DNA from: Ailanthus altissimus
Lineage: Eukaryota; Streptophyta; Magnoliopsida; Sapindales; Simaroubaceae
Direction: 5' to 3'
Assembly: GCA_946807835.1 (NCBI GenBank)
Contig: OX327690.1
Span: 10,388,501-10,452,500, forward strand
Length of the DNA stretch: 64,000 bases
Notes under the pieces: generated by a model
Seen by the model: only the letters and a program-made list of their open reading frames with translations
Told to the model about the DNA's origin: nothing
The model's database searches: none
Part shown: positions 12,029 through 24,686 of the stretch, in pieces
Position numbering within the stretch: position 1 is the stretch's first letter
Layout of the letters: every line of letters begins with the position of its first letter
Position numbers and translations under genes: made by a program

Positions 12029-13208
12029 CTACCCTAGTACACAACGAGTACATTCTATATCGCGGGACTCCTTAGGTCTACTTCCAATTTGTCAAATGGA
12101 ACTATTCTATGAGTCTATGAACATTTCCCACGCACACGTAATGGATATACTAATCAGCGCATTGAACCATACAAGTTGAGGTTAAAACGCATACGTATAG
12201 TCCTTCCGTTACGATATCCTGGATGTGCTAGGGATATAGATTATCACCATCAAATCCCCTTGTGCTCATCCATGTCTTATCTCTAGACTTGTATCTCACT
12301 GAACAATATATGCAAACTCCTTTGCCATATTGTTCTACACTAGCGAAAACTCTTTCTCGGGATTAATGCTTGTGGCCACAAGACTTTTTGGGATATAATC
12401 TCAAAGCATCTAGATATCAATACCTTATGCGAGCTGACGGATTCTATATCTATATACACCGAACTCTATAAGCATCGGACAATACCCAGCGACACCCAGC
12501 AGTCACACCATTAAAGGTATGTGACATGCGTGGAACCAAAGTATGGTGGATCACTTATAAGCCCACCATGGCACTCAGGTCAAAGGACCATGTATACTAC
12601 TCAACTCGAGAGGACCCTCCGTTGACGGTTTATATAAGGTGTCTATCAGAAGCTCTCGTGAGTTTGTCCTATATCCAGTCCTAACTGGATACCCATATGT
12701 CAATACAAGCTCCAAGCTCACAGTTGGTTAGGAACGACCATCTATATCTTATAAGTACAACATATGCTGATCTATATTAAAAATATCCACTGACAGACCC
12801 ACATTGGCAAAAATAGATCAGGAACAATTATTTGAGAACATACTTGTGCAACTGACATTTTCTGGCACCCGATTACAACTCTTGCAACTAAGCAGTTACT
12901 AGTATATTCCAACTCTATGTCCCATTACAAACAAGGCTCCAACTCTTGAATCTTCGCTGAGTATTATAACCAGCTAACTATTAGCTGTGCTAATACCTAG
13001 CATTTATATCTCTCAGCATGGCTAACTATGAGCCTTTATCTAAACTCATTTAGATCTATCTGAACTCCTTCAGATCATACAATGTCTGTAACATTACATT
13101 GCATAATACCATATAAATGATTATTAGAAATTTAATAAGAATGTACACTTGAATAAATACACAAGCATGTGTATATTCAGGGATGACATATAAGCACCGA
13201 CCCTAACA

Positions 13209-15391
13209 CTTTTAACTCGAGTGTGAGCTATTGATACTACATAGGTCTTTATTCAAGGATTGAGGCCAACTGTAAATCGATTAGCCTTTTGCTCTTCATT
13301 ATCAGCTATAAATGGAATAGCATGGAAGAGCTCTGAAAATTTCTTTTCATACTCTGCCACAGAGAGGGAACCCTGTTCTAACTTGAAAAACTCTTCTATC
13401 TTTGCATCTTGATGAACACAAGAAAATTCATATTTATTAAGAGATTCAGTCACCATTTAATGTCACTAATTTTACCATTTCTGTATTTTTAGCTTGAAAT
13501 AAAGTGTTCTCCTTAAATTATGATTAATGAATATTATTTGCATAGATTTAGGTAAAATGGAGGTAACTCTCAATGTAGAAATCGAAATAAAGAAATTCTT
13601 GAACCTGACATAACAAGACTCAATGCTACACAAACCTGAAGAACAGTTGAAAGCTAAATCCAACATTGTATGGGACAAAATTTGGATACAACAGAATTGG
13701 ATTACAACTTCCACTCAGCTTTACCCACCTCACGTATTTGGACCATATTTCATAAAATACGTATCCAATTGGTATAATTCTTGAAGCTGTGTAATATGAC
13801 TCAATTATCAACATCTCTTATGTTGATGATAAAGTTCAAATCAGTCGTTATCATAGACCAAATTATATTGCAAGTGGGTAAAAGGATTGTTGGGAAAAAT
13901 ATGACATATCGTTGGCATTTTGCCCATATCTAATTGGATACTTTTCTAATTTGCATGAGTTTGGTGCCTATAGAAAGAAGAGATAAGATGCTACAACTTT
14001 AATGTTGGTCAAAAAGGCTACATTGGTTATTTACACTATCAAAAAGGTGCTACAAATGGGAGAATGAGTGGTTGACCTAAATTATTAAAGATTGAAGTCA
14101 CACTTAACATATTTTCATTCATCGCCTATATAAGGACACTCTTAGGACGTTTTCAACATTAGAAAATTCTCCCTTATTTTCTTCTCATTTACATGTATTG
14201 TAATCTAGGCTAGAGTTCTTGGCAAGGCTAAAAGATGAACTTTTATATGTAGTAAATTTACTTCTATACTTTGATTCTTAATCAAGAGCTACAAATGTTT
14301 GTAAATTTGTTTGTGCCTAAACTCTTGTCTATTTTCTCTTCTATAATCCAAATGTTATAATTCTCATATTTCATATATTTTCATTTATACTTTCTTTATG
14401 TGATTCTTGTTGAATTATAATTATTATTGGTTACATTGTTTAACATGTTAATCTTTTACTGCAATATTGTCAATCGATATATTATCAATCTTGGATAACA
14501 TGTAAAACTAATAATTGTTTGATATTCAATGAACATGGTGTGTTAATGTTTGTAAAGAGTTTAGTCATATCAAATACATGTGTTATCAAATGTGCTATAT
14601 TTTACATATCTTCCGATTGATTGTTTGGGATGTGAAACTTTCAATTGAGTTATAAATATTAAATCAAAGTGTATAATAGATTTATAAAGCATAATTGTGA
14701 TTCTTAAAGCCTTGCTTGCATCATCATGAGACATATCCCTCAATTCATAGACAATTTTATCTCATCCACTTAAACCAATTAATTACTTTTTTCCTTTACT
14801 ACTCCTTTAATATTTTACTTCACCAACCTATTTTGTCAAAAGCTTCCTCGTGGGATTGACACCTAAATCTATACTGTGATAACCGCATTATATTTTAAGT
14901 GTAAGCACATCTTTATAACTCTTGGATATAACTTATCCAAAAATTCTCTTCTAAAAGACACCCAAGACACCCCCTCGGAATTCCTCCTCTGTAAGGCCTT
15001 CCACCAATCCTTCGCCCTTTTCTTTTAACAAAAATGCTAAATATGAAATCATCTGTTCTTCAGTACAACCTATAACCTGAAAATTTTCTTCATTATTTTC
15101 TAACTAGGATAGGGCTTTCTCAGGGTCTCCTATGCCATCATATGGCTTAGCGCCTAATTTCTTAGCACTCTCAATGGACACTCCCGCCTCTCTCAGCTGT
15201 TGAATCACTACATCTAGCATTTGGGCCATCTGTGCTACATTTATGTTTTCACCCTCTGGCTCAATAGGCCGAGATGATTTAGGAGGGGTCTGATGTGTAG
15301 GAACATTTACCAACTCATTCACATGTTCCTCTTCAAATGCAATAGCCTCCGCAGCCACTCTCCTAGTACGTGGGCCCCTTCGATGATGCAT
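13209..15391 (-). pseudogene. Ty3/gypsy gag, copy B, split by a solo LTR
   Basis: The start codon at 15389-15391 opens a 95-codon frame beginning MHHRRGPRTRRVAAEAIA and running through QMAQMLDVVIQQLREAGVS to 15104, where it stops. After further broken sequence the gene is interrupted by an S-type solo LTR at 13410-14907. It then resumes with the capsid segment EQGSLSVAEYEKKFSELF at about 13209-13404. There it is cut again by the copia LTR that begins at 13208, and the zinc knuckle appears only beyond that, near 9800. Gag forms the particle that holds the RNA. The N-terminus is the best preserved of the three gag copies. The start is placed by agreement with copies A and C and by its position about 140 bases from the PBS. 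Confidence 0.85.
13410..14907 (+). mobile_element. Solo LTR of family S (copy S1) in gag B
   Basis: It runs from TGATGAACAC to GTGTAAGCA, flanked by catct at 13405-13409 and 14908-14912. Removing it restores gag, as seen at 22461-22490. A TATA-like cctatataagg lies at 14125-14135 on the plus strand. It aligns along its length with S2 (22690-24253). No PBS or coding sequence follows, so it is a solo LTR. The 3' end carries cctcgtgggattgacacc. Confidence 0.92.
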
Positions 15392-15528
15392 ATTTTTTGT
15401 GAATTTTAATAATACAAATTGTTATTTATTGCATGAAATTCAATTTTATAAAAATTAGAAATGCATGCACTTTCAAGAAATCTTAGTCCCGAAATAAACC
15501 TTTTATAATTGAAAACATAAAAAATCGG

Positions 15529-15540
15529 GCTCTAATACCA
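15529..15540 (-). other. Primer binding site of gypsy copy B
   Basis: Minus strand TGGTATTAGAGC, one base away from the initiator Met tRNA complement, three bases inside LTR B. Confidence 0.88.
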
Positions 15541-15543
15541 CTC

Positions 15544-18314
15544 TGACATGACCCGTCAAGAGACCCTTTACTGTGGATCCTGGTGGCCCAGTCGAGCACT
15601 TCAACAGAAGTTCCTCAAAGTCTAACTATCAACGCTGGGAAATTTTGCGAGGTGAACCCTTAGTTAGTTCTTGCTATTACTGATAAAATCTTAAAATATT
15701 CATGAAGATGAGTTACCAATTTTTAAAAAAAAAATGAATAGAGTTTTATTTGTTTTTCTAAAAACTAAAATATAAAACTTGCAAAAAAAATCACACTTCT
15801 ATTTCAAATAGCTTTCTCAACTTTTAAATAAGACCTCCAGTCCTTCCAAAATCAATTCCAAACTCATATCCAAACAATTTCATTCCAATTACATAAAATT
15901 AACATATTAATGAAACATGAAAACTATCATCATAATATTGAAACCATTTCTTGCTTGTTTAAAATATATTTACAATATGCACAAATATTATATCTATTAT
16001 GTAGAAAGTCAAAAGGTGTTACTTAGTACTTACATATACAAAATATTCTTCGTATTTGGCCCACTAATCAGCAGTATGAGAACCAGTAATCTGCATACCG
16101 AGACCTGCATCTAAAAAGGGGGTTTAGAAAGCACAAAACCAATGAGCTAAAGGAGCTCAGTGAATGCATTTTAAATTTCCAATAACAATAAAATAAAATT
16201 CTACATAAATAATAAATTAAAAAAAACATAAAACATGCTTCTAAAACTATTATAAAACTGTAAAATGATTTTCTAACGTCATATGCTGATAAAATCATAC
16301 CGAGCGATTTTTATTAATATTTTCTGTAAACAATTAAAAAATTTATAAATCATAGTAGCTAACATGCATATATAATATATAAAACACTGATATGTGTTCG
16401 GTAACTTAAAAACCGCTAAAACTCTTGCTCGACCATTTTCTTTCTAAATTGCGCCGTGTGATAACCCTAAAGCTCTATACTCACACGGTGACTAGACTAC
16501 CATGTGAGTAGGTCACAGGGCGTCTCAACTAGCAACACCTACTGTGACATCTAAAGACATCTCACTGGCTATGCGGCAGAATCCTACATCGCCTACATAT
16601 AGCGAGATAATACCCTGTACACATAAAGCGACTCACATGACTCGACAACCCAACTTCCCAGAGTTAGTGACACACCTCCCAATACTTGCCCATGCGTACG
16701 GGATAAACCGGCCAGGTCTTAAACTATCACCACAACTGTAAATCTGAGCGTACCAATGACCTTTGAAAACTAATTTTAATAACTTTAAAAATATTTTTCA
16801 GACTAAACATGGAAATTCATGATTATAACAGTAGATAGAAACTGTAAATTATGTTTAAGCATTTAAGATCATATAAAACATAAAAGTTAAATATGCTAAA
16901 ATATATTAAACAAACGATGCACAAAACCGATTTCACTCACCGAACGCTTCATGTTCGATTTTTCTCCAAAACTTTTTCCTGCTTTTACCTCTTTCCGTTT
17001 TCTTCACCTACATGCTAAAAATGACATTTATAACCTTTACTAATGCTAAAATTTCACTTAAACTAATAAGCCTAATCGACTTTCAAAGTTCGAATGGATT
17101 CCACTTTCTGATTTTTATTTACGAAGTCATTCAATCATTTTTTATCTTGTTTAATTCACCATCCGAAACCATAAAAATTGCTTAACACCTTATAAATTTG
17201 GTTGGACATAATTGCTCTTCACCTTACCAAAATGGATAATTATGTCCCATTTTCTTCATTTTTTATTTTCCATCAACCACATACATCCAATTAACATAAG
17301 GAACCATTTATATACAACAATTTAACCAAAACACAGCTCAAGCCCTAAAATCCCCTAAGTGGTCGAATTCATATTCTCCATCCAACACATTTCTTTTCTC
17401 AATTTCTTATTCTAATAACATCCAAATCATGCTAATTTCATTCTAATGCCCTAATAACATTTAATTGAAGTTTTTATATCAAAGTCACACCCAATCCTAA
17501 TTATTACCTTACTAATTTCTTCAATTTGATGACTCCCTTTAAGCTCCATAATTGATTTTAACTAAATCTAAATCAAGAATTCACACCAAAACATTAATTG
17601 AAGACATCATGTAAAATGCACTCATCACCATTACCAAATAGTGCTTTTTTATGAAAGCTTCAATTGATCTTGGGAACTTATATTTGGCTTGTTCAAGCGT
17701 GAAAAAACATGAAAAGCTTTGAGCTTTTACTATAGCAGTACCTCTCTCACCATGGCCGAATTCTCTCTTTTTTGCTAAAAAATGTTATGCTTTTCATTTA
17801 ATCAAAAATCTACACACTTCCACCTTATATAGTATTCTCTCAATTGTCCAATTTTTTCCTTAACTAACTCTAAATTTCTAAATTGCCATTTGTTAGAAAT
17901 GGAAGGATTTAATTCGTTCCTTTGTAACTATTTAGTTAGAATAGTCAAAGGAACTAACTAGGCTTCCAATTAAGGATTCCACCAACTTATCTCTAATTGG
18001 TCCATTTTCTAAGACATGGATTGTATTTCTTAATGATGACTTGTTCCATGTATAACACTTACATGGAAAATTTATGTATTAAATTAAAATTTACCTGTCC
18101 ATGCCAATAGAAAAAATTACAAAAATATTCCATGATCGTCAAATGCTCCAACCAAGTGTGAAATTACACCAAATTAGGTCTAATACCTCTCACACCCATC
18201 ATAAAAGAATATTTCTAATAGGGTTGAAATCGGGTGACCCTACAGTGTCTGTATCGCTATAAACTGAAATCTAAGTAATTATACTATTAATAGGGATTGG
18301 ATATTACAATTTCA
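15544..18314 (-). mobile_element. LTR B of the Tekay-like array (shared)
   Basis: Plus strand tgacatg to tttca. On the left are the PBS and gag of copy B; on the right the polypurine stretch (minus AGAAGGGG) and the pol end of copy C. It is therefore 5' LTR of B and 3' LTR of C at once. Of the three LTRs only this one keeps a clean TATA box. Confidence 0.9.
17823..17833 (-). promoter_or_regulatory. TATA box of LTR B
   Basis: Minus strand reads ACTATATAAGG about 480 bases into the LTR, the expected place for a U3/R boundary promoter. LTR C has a changed version (near 27018, ACTATATACGG) and LTR A lacks it. Confidence 0.55.
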
Positions 18315-21300
18315 CCCCTTCTAAAAAGAAAATTTCGTCCTCAAAATTTAAACCATACCTGTCTCGAAGAGATGGGGATGTTGAACTCCCATCTGATCTT
18401 CACGTTCCCACGTAGCTTCTGTTTCTCTATGATTCATCCATAACACCTTCACCAAGGGAATGCTTTTGTTACGAAGCATTTGCACTTTCCAGTTTAAAGT
18501 TTGCAAAGGCTTCTCTTCGTAGGTTAAATTCTCGTTGAATTTTACTAACTGTTCCCTTAAGATATGTGAAGGATCTGCTAAGTACTTGCGAGGTATGGAA
18601 ACGTGAAACATGTCATGGATTCTAGGTAGTTCTTCTAGCAACTATAGACGATATGCCATCTCCCTAACTCTTTCAATTATCATATATGGCCCAATGTATC
18701 TGGGACTTAACTTCCCTCACTTCTCAAATCTTAATACTCTTTTCCATGGTGATATCTTTAGGAAGACTATATAACCAACCTAGAACTCGAAGTCCCTTCT
18801 TCGATTATCTGCGTAACTCTTCTGTCTATCATTAGCGATAATTCAATCTGTGCCTGATAACTTGAATCGTTTTGAAAGTAATTTGGACAATTTCTTGGCC
18901 AACAAGCTTCCTTTCACCAACCTTATCCCAATAAACTGGAGTTCTGCACTTCCTTCCATACAATGCTTCATATGGTGCCATCCCGATGCTAGTCTGGTAG
19001 TTATTATTATAAGCGAACTCCATCAATGGCAGATGAGTATCCCAGCTCCCCTTAAACTCTATTATCCTCTCAGACTGGCCATTTATCTACGGATGAAAGG
19101 CCATACTGAAATTCAATTTAGTTCTTAGAGCTTTCTATAAGCTGGGCCAAAATCGAGATGTGAACCGCGGGTCTCTATCTAACATTATCAATATTAAAAT
19201 GCCATGAAGTCGTACCACCTCATCTACATATAACTGGGCCAATTTATATAAAGAATAGTTGCTTCTGATAGGTAGGAAATAGGTAAATTTCGTCAGTCTA
19301 TCATTAATGACCTATATTGCGTCATTGCCTGTTTGGTTACATGGAAGTCATACTACGAAATCCATCATTATTCTATCTCATTTCCACTCAGGAATTATAA
19401 GGGTTTCTAAAAGCCCTGCCAGTTTCTGATGTTTGGCCTTTACTTGCTAGTAAGTCAGGCATCTAGAAACAAAATTGGCTATATATTTCTTCATGCCTTT
19501 CCACCAGTAATGCTTCTTTAGGGTACGATACATTTTTATGCTCCCCGGATGCATAGCATATGAAGAAGAATGAGCTTTATCCATAAAATCTCTTCTTAAC
19601 CCATTCACATCTGGTACATATAACCTCCGATCCAAGGTAACTATACCATCCCCAGTCACTGAAAAGTTCTTTTGCTACCCAGACTCGATTTCACCCTTTA
19701 ATTTAACTATCTGTGGATCTTGAGTTTGTAATTCTCTTATTCGATCAACCAACATCAGACGGACCTAAAATGTGGCTAATAGTGCTCCCGAATCTGACAA
19801 CTCTAATTTCACACCCAAAGACATAAATTCTATCAACATTGATAGATATACGACCTTTCAGTGGGCTACTAAGCTGATAGGCTTCCTGCTAAGAGCAACT
19901 GCTACTGCATTAGCTTTTCCAAGAATGTACTTAAGCGTGCACTCATAATCCTTGATAAGCTCCATCCATGTTCTCTGCCACATATTCAGTTCTTTCTAGG
20001 TGAGCAAGTACTGCAGGTTTATGTGGTCTGTAAAACGTTTATAGGGAACACCAAACAAATAATGTCTCCATATTCTTAAAGCAAAAACTACTACAGCCAG
20101 TTCTAGGTCATGTGTGGGATAATTCTGTTCATACTTCTTTAATTGTCTAAAAGCATAGACTATTACTTTCTCTTTTTACATCACCACACAACCTAGACCC
20201 TGCCTAGAAGCATCACAATATATGGCAAATCCGTCATTCCCTGATGGAAGTGTAACTACTAGGGCCAAAGTCAACCTTCCCTTTAGCTCTTCAAAACTCT
20301 GCTAGCATGCCTCAGACCATACAAACTTCTCTTCTTTCTGAGTCAACTTGGTCAGAGGAACAACTATCTTTGAAAATCCCTTTACAAACTTTCTATAGTA
20401 CCCAATCAAACCCAAGAAACTACGGACCTCCGTCATATTTATAGGATGTCTCTAATTCACTATGGCTTCAATCTTCTGGGATCTACTGTTACCCCTTCCG
20501 CAGATATTACATGTCCAAAAAATGTAACTCTATCTAGCTAAAACTAACACTTACTGAGTTTGGCGTATAACTGATGCTCCTTTAGAGTTTGTAAAACAAT
20601 CCTCAGATGTTCTGCGTGCTCTTCCTCACTGCTTGAATACACCAGTATATCATCAATAAATACTATCACAAATTGATCTAAATAGGATCGAAAAACTCTA
20701 TTCATAAGATCTATAAAAGTGGAGAGGGCATTAGTCATCCCAAAAGGCATGATCAAGAATCTATAATGCCTGTATCGTGTCCTAAAGGTTATCTTGGGAA
20801 CATCTTCCTCCTTGATCTTCAATTGATGATAGCCTGATCTCAGATCTATCTTGGAAAATACTCTGGCCCCCTACAGCTGATCAAATAGATTATCAATTCT
20901 CGAAAATGGATATTAATTGCACACTGTTACTTTATTCAGTTCCTTATAATCAATACATAATCGTATACTTCCATCTTTCTTCTTTACAAACAAAACTGGT
21001 GCCCCTCAATGAGAAGTACTCAGCCTGATGAAACCCTTATTCACCAACTCTTTAATCTAAACCTTCAATTCTTTCAATTCTAAAGGAGCCATTCTGTAGG
21101 GTGATTTAGAAATTGGTTTCGTTCCAAGGCTAATTCTATTCGTAACTCAATTTCTCTATCTAGAGGTAACCCAGGAAGATGATCTGGAATGCATCTAGAA
21201 ACTCTCTTACTATTGGAATATCCTCCAATTTCATCCCACCATCTCTTACTTCTATTGCATAGAATAAATACCCTTGACACGACTTTCAAAGCATCTTTCT

Positions 21301-22254
21301 TGCCCTCATTACGGACACCATACTAGTAGGAAGTAATTTTCGTACCCCACAAAAAATAACTTTCGATTCCCCTGGCCTATGCAATCTGACTTCTTTCCAT
21401 AAATAATCCATTGTGGCCCGATATTTGAACAACCAATCCATCCCAAAAATCACATCAAAATCACTGATGGCCAGCAAAAGCAAATCCGCCATAAATTCTT
21501 GGCCCTCTATACTGATTTTACTACCCCTATACACCTTTTTTGCTATAATGGAGCTTCTGCAGGAAGAGACACTACCATGCTACATTCTAATAACTGTAGC
21601 ACTATGCTAACATTTGCAGCAAATTTCATAGAAATAAAAGAGTGGGTAGCTCCAGGATCTATTAGTACATAAGCATCTCGATCAAACACTGTCATTGTAC
21701 CTGTCACAACTTTGGGGTCGTATCTGCCTTATGCTGGGTTATTGTAAATACCCTAGCCTGGGCATGAGGTCTACCTTACTGCCCTCCGGATGCTCCACCT
21801 CGATCGGCTCCCCCACTAGTCTGGCCTGAATCGCTAGCCTCTTTGAATTCGGAACCACCTCTACTCTTTCCTCAGCCACCACTGGTCTGTCCCAAAGCCG
21901 GTGGTCTATTTCTTAACTTACTACTGGCTCCAACATTTGGAAATCTCTTATATACTAACCCTCATGACCACACTTATAAGAACTTGTAGTCCCCTTCCTA
22001 CAATTCCTCGGATGGCTTTGCCATATTTGTTACAAACTAAAAAATCCTTCCAACTCTCTTTAGTGCTTCGAGATTCGGCTGATGGTTGTCTAACAGAACC
22101 TTGACTTGATTGAACTTTCTGGCTTGGTTTCTGATAGTTGGACCATATAGATCTCTCCTCTATTCTTGCGAATTTACTAGGTCCTCGTCGAGAACCACCA
22201 GATCAGCCTCTTTTTTGGCTCTACTATTTCGACTTAGGAATGGCTGCCATGCTT
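18315..22254 (-). pseudogene. Ty3/gypsy pol, copy C (protease to integrase tail), broken
   Basis: This is the most complete pol of the array, with all domains in order on the minus strand. The gag zinc knuckle region is at about 21960-22050, and the protease site LIDPGATHSFIS near 21630-21680 is followed by DVIFGMDWL (21286-21534). RT follows with [17 protein letters not shown] and [15 protein letters not shown] (20544-20822), then RNase H (about 19900-20500). The integrase zinc domain is at 19447-19659 (AMHPGSIKMYRTLKKHYWW) and the integrase core near 18832-19026 (YNNNYQTSIGMAPYEALYG). The tail at 18348-18641 reads RIHDMFHVSIPRKYL and ends with a chromodomain-like EATWERED. Stops and shifts lie between the blocks, so it is inactive. 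The pattern fits the Tekay/Del chromovirus clade. It ends at the polypurine tract next to LTR B. Confidence 0.9.
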
Positions 22255-24533
22255 CTTTCAACTCAAGTTATGGTTTCCACCAAAGCTCCGTACTGAGTGT
22301 CAGCTGCTGATAATGTATAAGCCCTGATTTGAGGATTGAGGCCCACTACAAACCGATTAACCTTTTGCTCTTCATTATCAGCTATAAGTAGAATAACATG
22401 GATGAGCTCTGAAAACTTCTTTTCATACTTTTCCATGGAGAGGGAACCTTGTTATAACTTGAAAAACTCTTCTATCTTCGCATCTTTATAACTCTTAGGG
22501 TAGAACTTATCCAAAAATTCTCTTCTAAAAGGGACCCAAAACACCCCATCGGGATTCTTCCTTTGCAAGGACTTCTACCAATCCTTGACCCTTTCTTTTA
22601 ATGAAAATGCTGAATATGAAATCATTTGTTCCTCAGTACATCTCATAACCTGAATATTTTCTTTATTATTCTCTAACCAGGATAGGGCTTGATGAACACA
22701 TGAAAATGCATATTTATTAAGAGATTCAGTCACTATTTAATGTCACTAATTTTAGCATTTTTGTACTTTTAGCTTGAAATAAAGTGTTCTCCTTAAATTG
22801 TGATTATTGAATATTATTTGCACAACTTTAGGTAAAATGGACATAACTCTGAATGTAGAAATCAAAATAAAGAAATTCTTGAACCTGGAGTAACATGAAT
22901 CAATCTTATACAAACTTCAAGAATGGTTGAAAAGCCAAATCCAACATGTATGGGCCAAAATTTGAGATACAATAGAATCGAGCTACAACTTCTGCTCAGC
23001 TTTACCCAACTCATAGTTTTAGACCATATCTCACGAAATACGTACCTAATTGATATAATTCTTGAAGCTATGAAGTACTGACTTAATTATCAACAATTCT
23101 TATGCTGATGGTAAAGTCTAAATCAACCGTTATCATGGACCAAATTGTCTTGCAAGTGGGTTAAAGAGTTGTTGGCCTAAATCTGACGTATCTTTGGAAT
23201 TTTACCCATATCTCATTGGATACTCATCCAATTTGTATGAACCTAGTGCCTATGAAAATAAGAAACAAAATTATACAACTTTCATGTTGGCCAAAAAAGC
23301 TACATCAGTCATTTACATTATAAAAAAGTACTGTAAATGGGTGAATGAGTTGTTGGCCTAAATTATTGAAGATTGATGTCACACTTGACATATTTTCATT
23401 CATTACCTGTATAAGGACACTCTTAGGACATTTTCAACATTAGATAATTCTCTCTTATTTTCTTCTCATTAACATGTATTGTAATCTAAGCTAGAGTTCT
23501 TTACAAGGCTAAGAGATGAACTTTTATGTGTAATAAATATACTTCTATGCTTTGATTCGTTGTCAAGAGCTACAAATATTTGTAAGTTTGATTATGCTTA
23601 AACTCTTATCTATTTTATTTTCTATAATCCAAAGGTTATAATTCTCATGTTTCATATATTTTCAGTCGTGCTTTCTTTATGTAATTCTTATTGAATTATA
23701 ATTGTTATTGGTTACATTGTTTTATATGTTAATCTTTTACTGCAATATTATCAATTGATATATTGTCGATCTTGGATAACATGTAAAGGCAATAAATGTT
23801 TGATATTCAAGTTGATCTTTTACTGCAATATTGTTAAAATGATATGTTGTCGATCTTGGATAACTTGTATAAATGAACATGATTTGTGTTAATATTTGCA
23901 AAATAGTTTAGTCATATCAAATGCATGTGTTATCAAATGTGCTATATTTTACATATCTTCCAATTGATTGTTTAGATGTAAAACTATCAATTGAGTTATA
24001 AACATTGAATCAAAGTGTAGAGTAGATTTATAAAGCATAATTATGATTCTCAAAGCCTAATTTAAATTGTCATAAGACATTTTTCTCATTTTATAGACAA
24101 TTCAATCTCAGCCACTTAAATCAATTAATTAATTTTCTTATTTGCTATTGCTTTAATATTTTACTTCACCAAACTATTTTGCCAAAAGCTTCCTCGTGGG
24201 ATCGACACCTCAATCTGTACTGCGATAGCCCTATTATATTTTGAACGTAAACAGGGCTCTTCCAGGGTCTCCTATGCCATCATATGGCTTAGTACTTAAT
24301 TTCTTGGTACGCTTAATGGACACTTCCACCTCTCTTGATTGTTGAATTACTACAGCTAGCATTTGGGCCATCTGTGCTATATTTATGTTTCCATCCTCTG
24401 GCTGGACAGGAAGAGATGATTTAGGAGGGGTCTGATACATAGTAAAATTTATCGACTTATTCACATGTTCCTCTTCAGATGCAATAGCCTTTGTAGTTGC
24501 TCTTCTGGTACGTGGGCCTTTTCAACGATGCAT
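22255..24533 (-). pseudogene. Ty3/gypsy gag, copy C, split by a solo LTR
   Basis: The ATG at 24531-24533 aligns with the gag starts of A and B, but codon 4 is a stop, as in A. The recognisable N-terminal stretch QMAQMLAVVIQQSREVEVS lies at 24234-24464. At 24253 the gene is interrupted by solo LTR S2 and resumes at 22689 with the capsid core. Around 22255-22340 lies the segment homologous to PTQYGALVEAA of copy A, without the copia insertion found there in A and B. This copy therefore gives the empty-site state of that insertion. It is not translatable. Confidence 0.85.
22690..24253 (+). mobile_element. Solo LTR of family S (copy S2) in gag C
   Basis: It runs from TGATGAACAC to CGTAAACA, flanked by gggct at 22685-22689 and 24254-24258. 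It matches S1 but sits at a different point in gag and has a different target duplication, so it is an independent insertion. The TATA equivalent is weaker (cctgtataagg near 23407). An internal repeat near 23740-23880 (tcttttactgcaatattg occurs twice) makes it slightly longer than S1. Confidence 0.92.
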
Positions 24534-24671
24534 ATTTTTTGTGATTTTCAATAATAAAAATGGTTATCTAATGCATGAAATTCAATTTAATAAAAATTAG
24601 AAAATGCATGGACTTTCAAGAAATCTCATTCTGAAAATAAACTTTTTATAACTGAAAGCATAAAATATCGG

Positions 24672-24683
24672 GCTCTGATACCA
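24672..24683 (-). other. Primer binding site of gypsy copy C
   Basis: Minus strand TGGTATCAGAGC, a perfect complement of the initiator Met tRNA end, three bases from LTR C. Confidence 0.9.
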
Positions 24684-24686
24684 CTC

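Larger units (their letters stand above)
10038..13208 (-). mobile_element. Family-L copia LTR in gag of copy B, with nested insertion
   Basis: The core block matches 5940-7256 and ends in ccctaaca at 13208; copy A has the same junction at 646. The left end (LTR 3' end) is lost: a pyrimidine run at 10038-10110 follows the gag sequence ctgccat directly. Without the nested LTR at 10624-12028 its length is about 1.76 kb, near that of other family members. In copy C the site is empty (gccatgcttctttca at 22246-22260). Confidence 0.82.
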
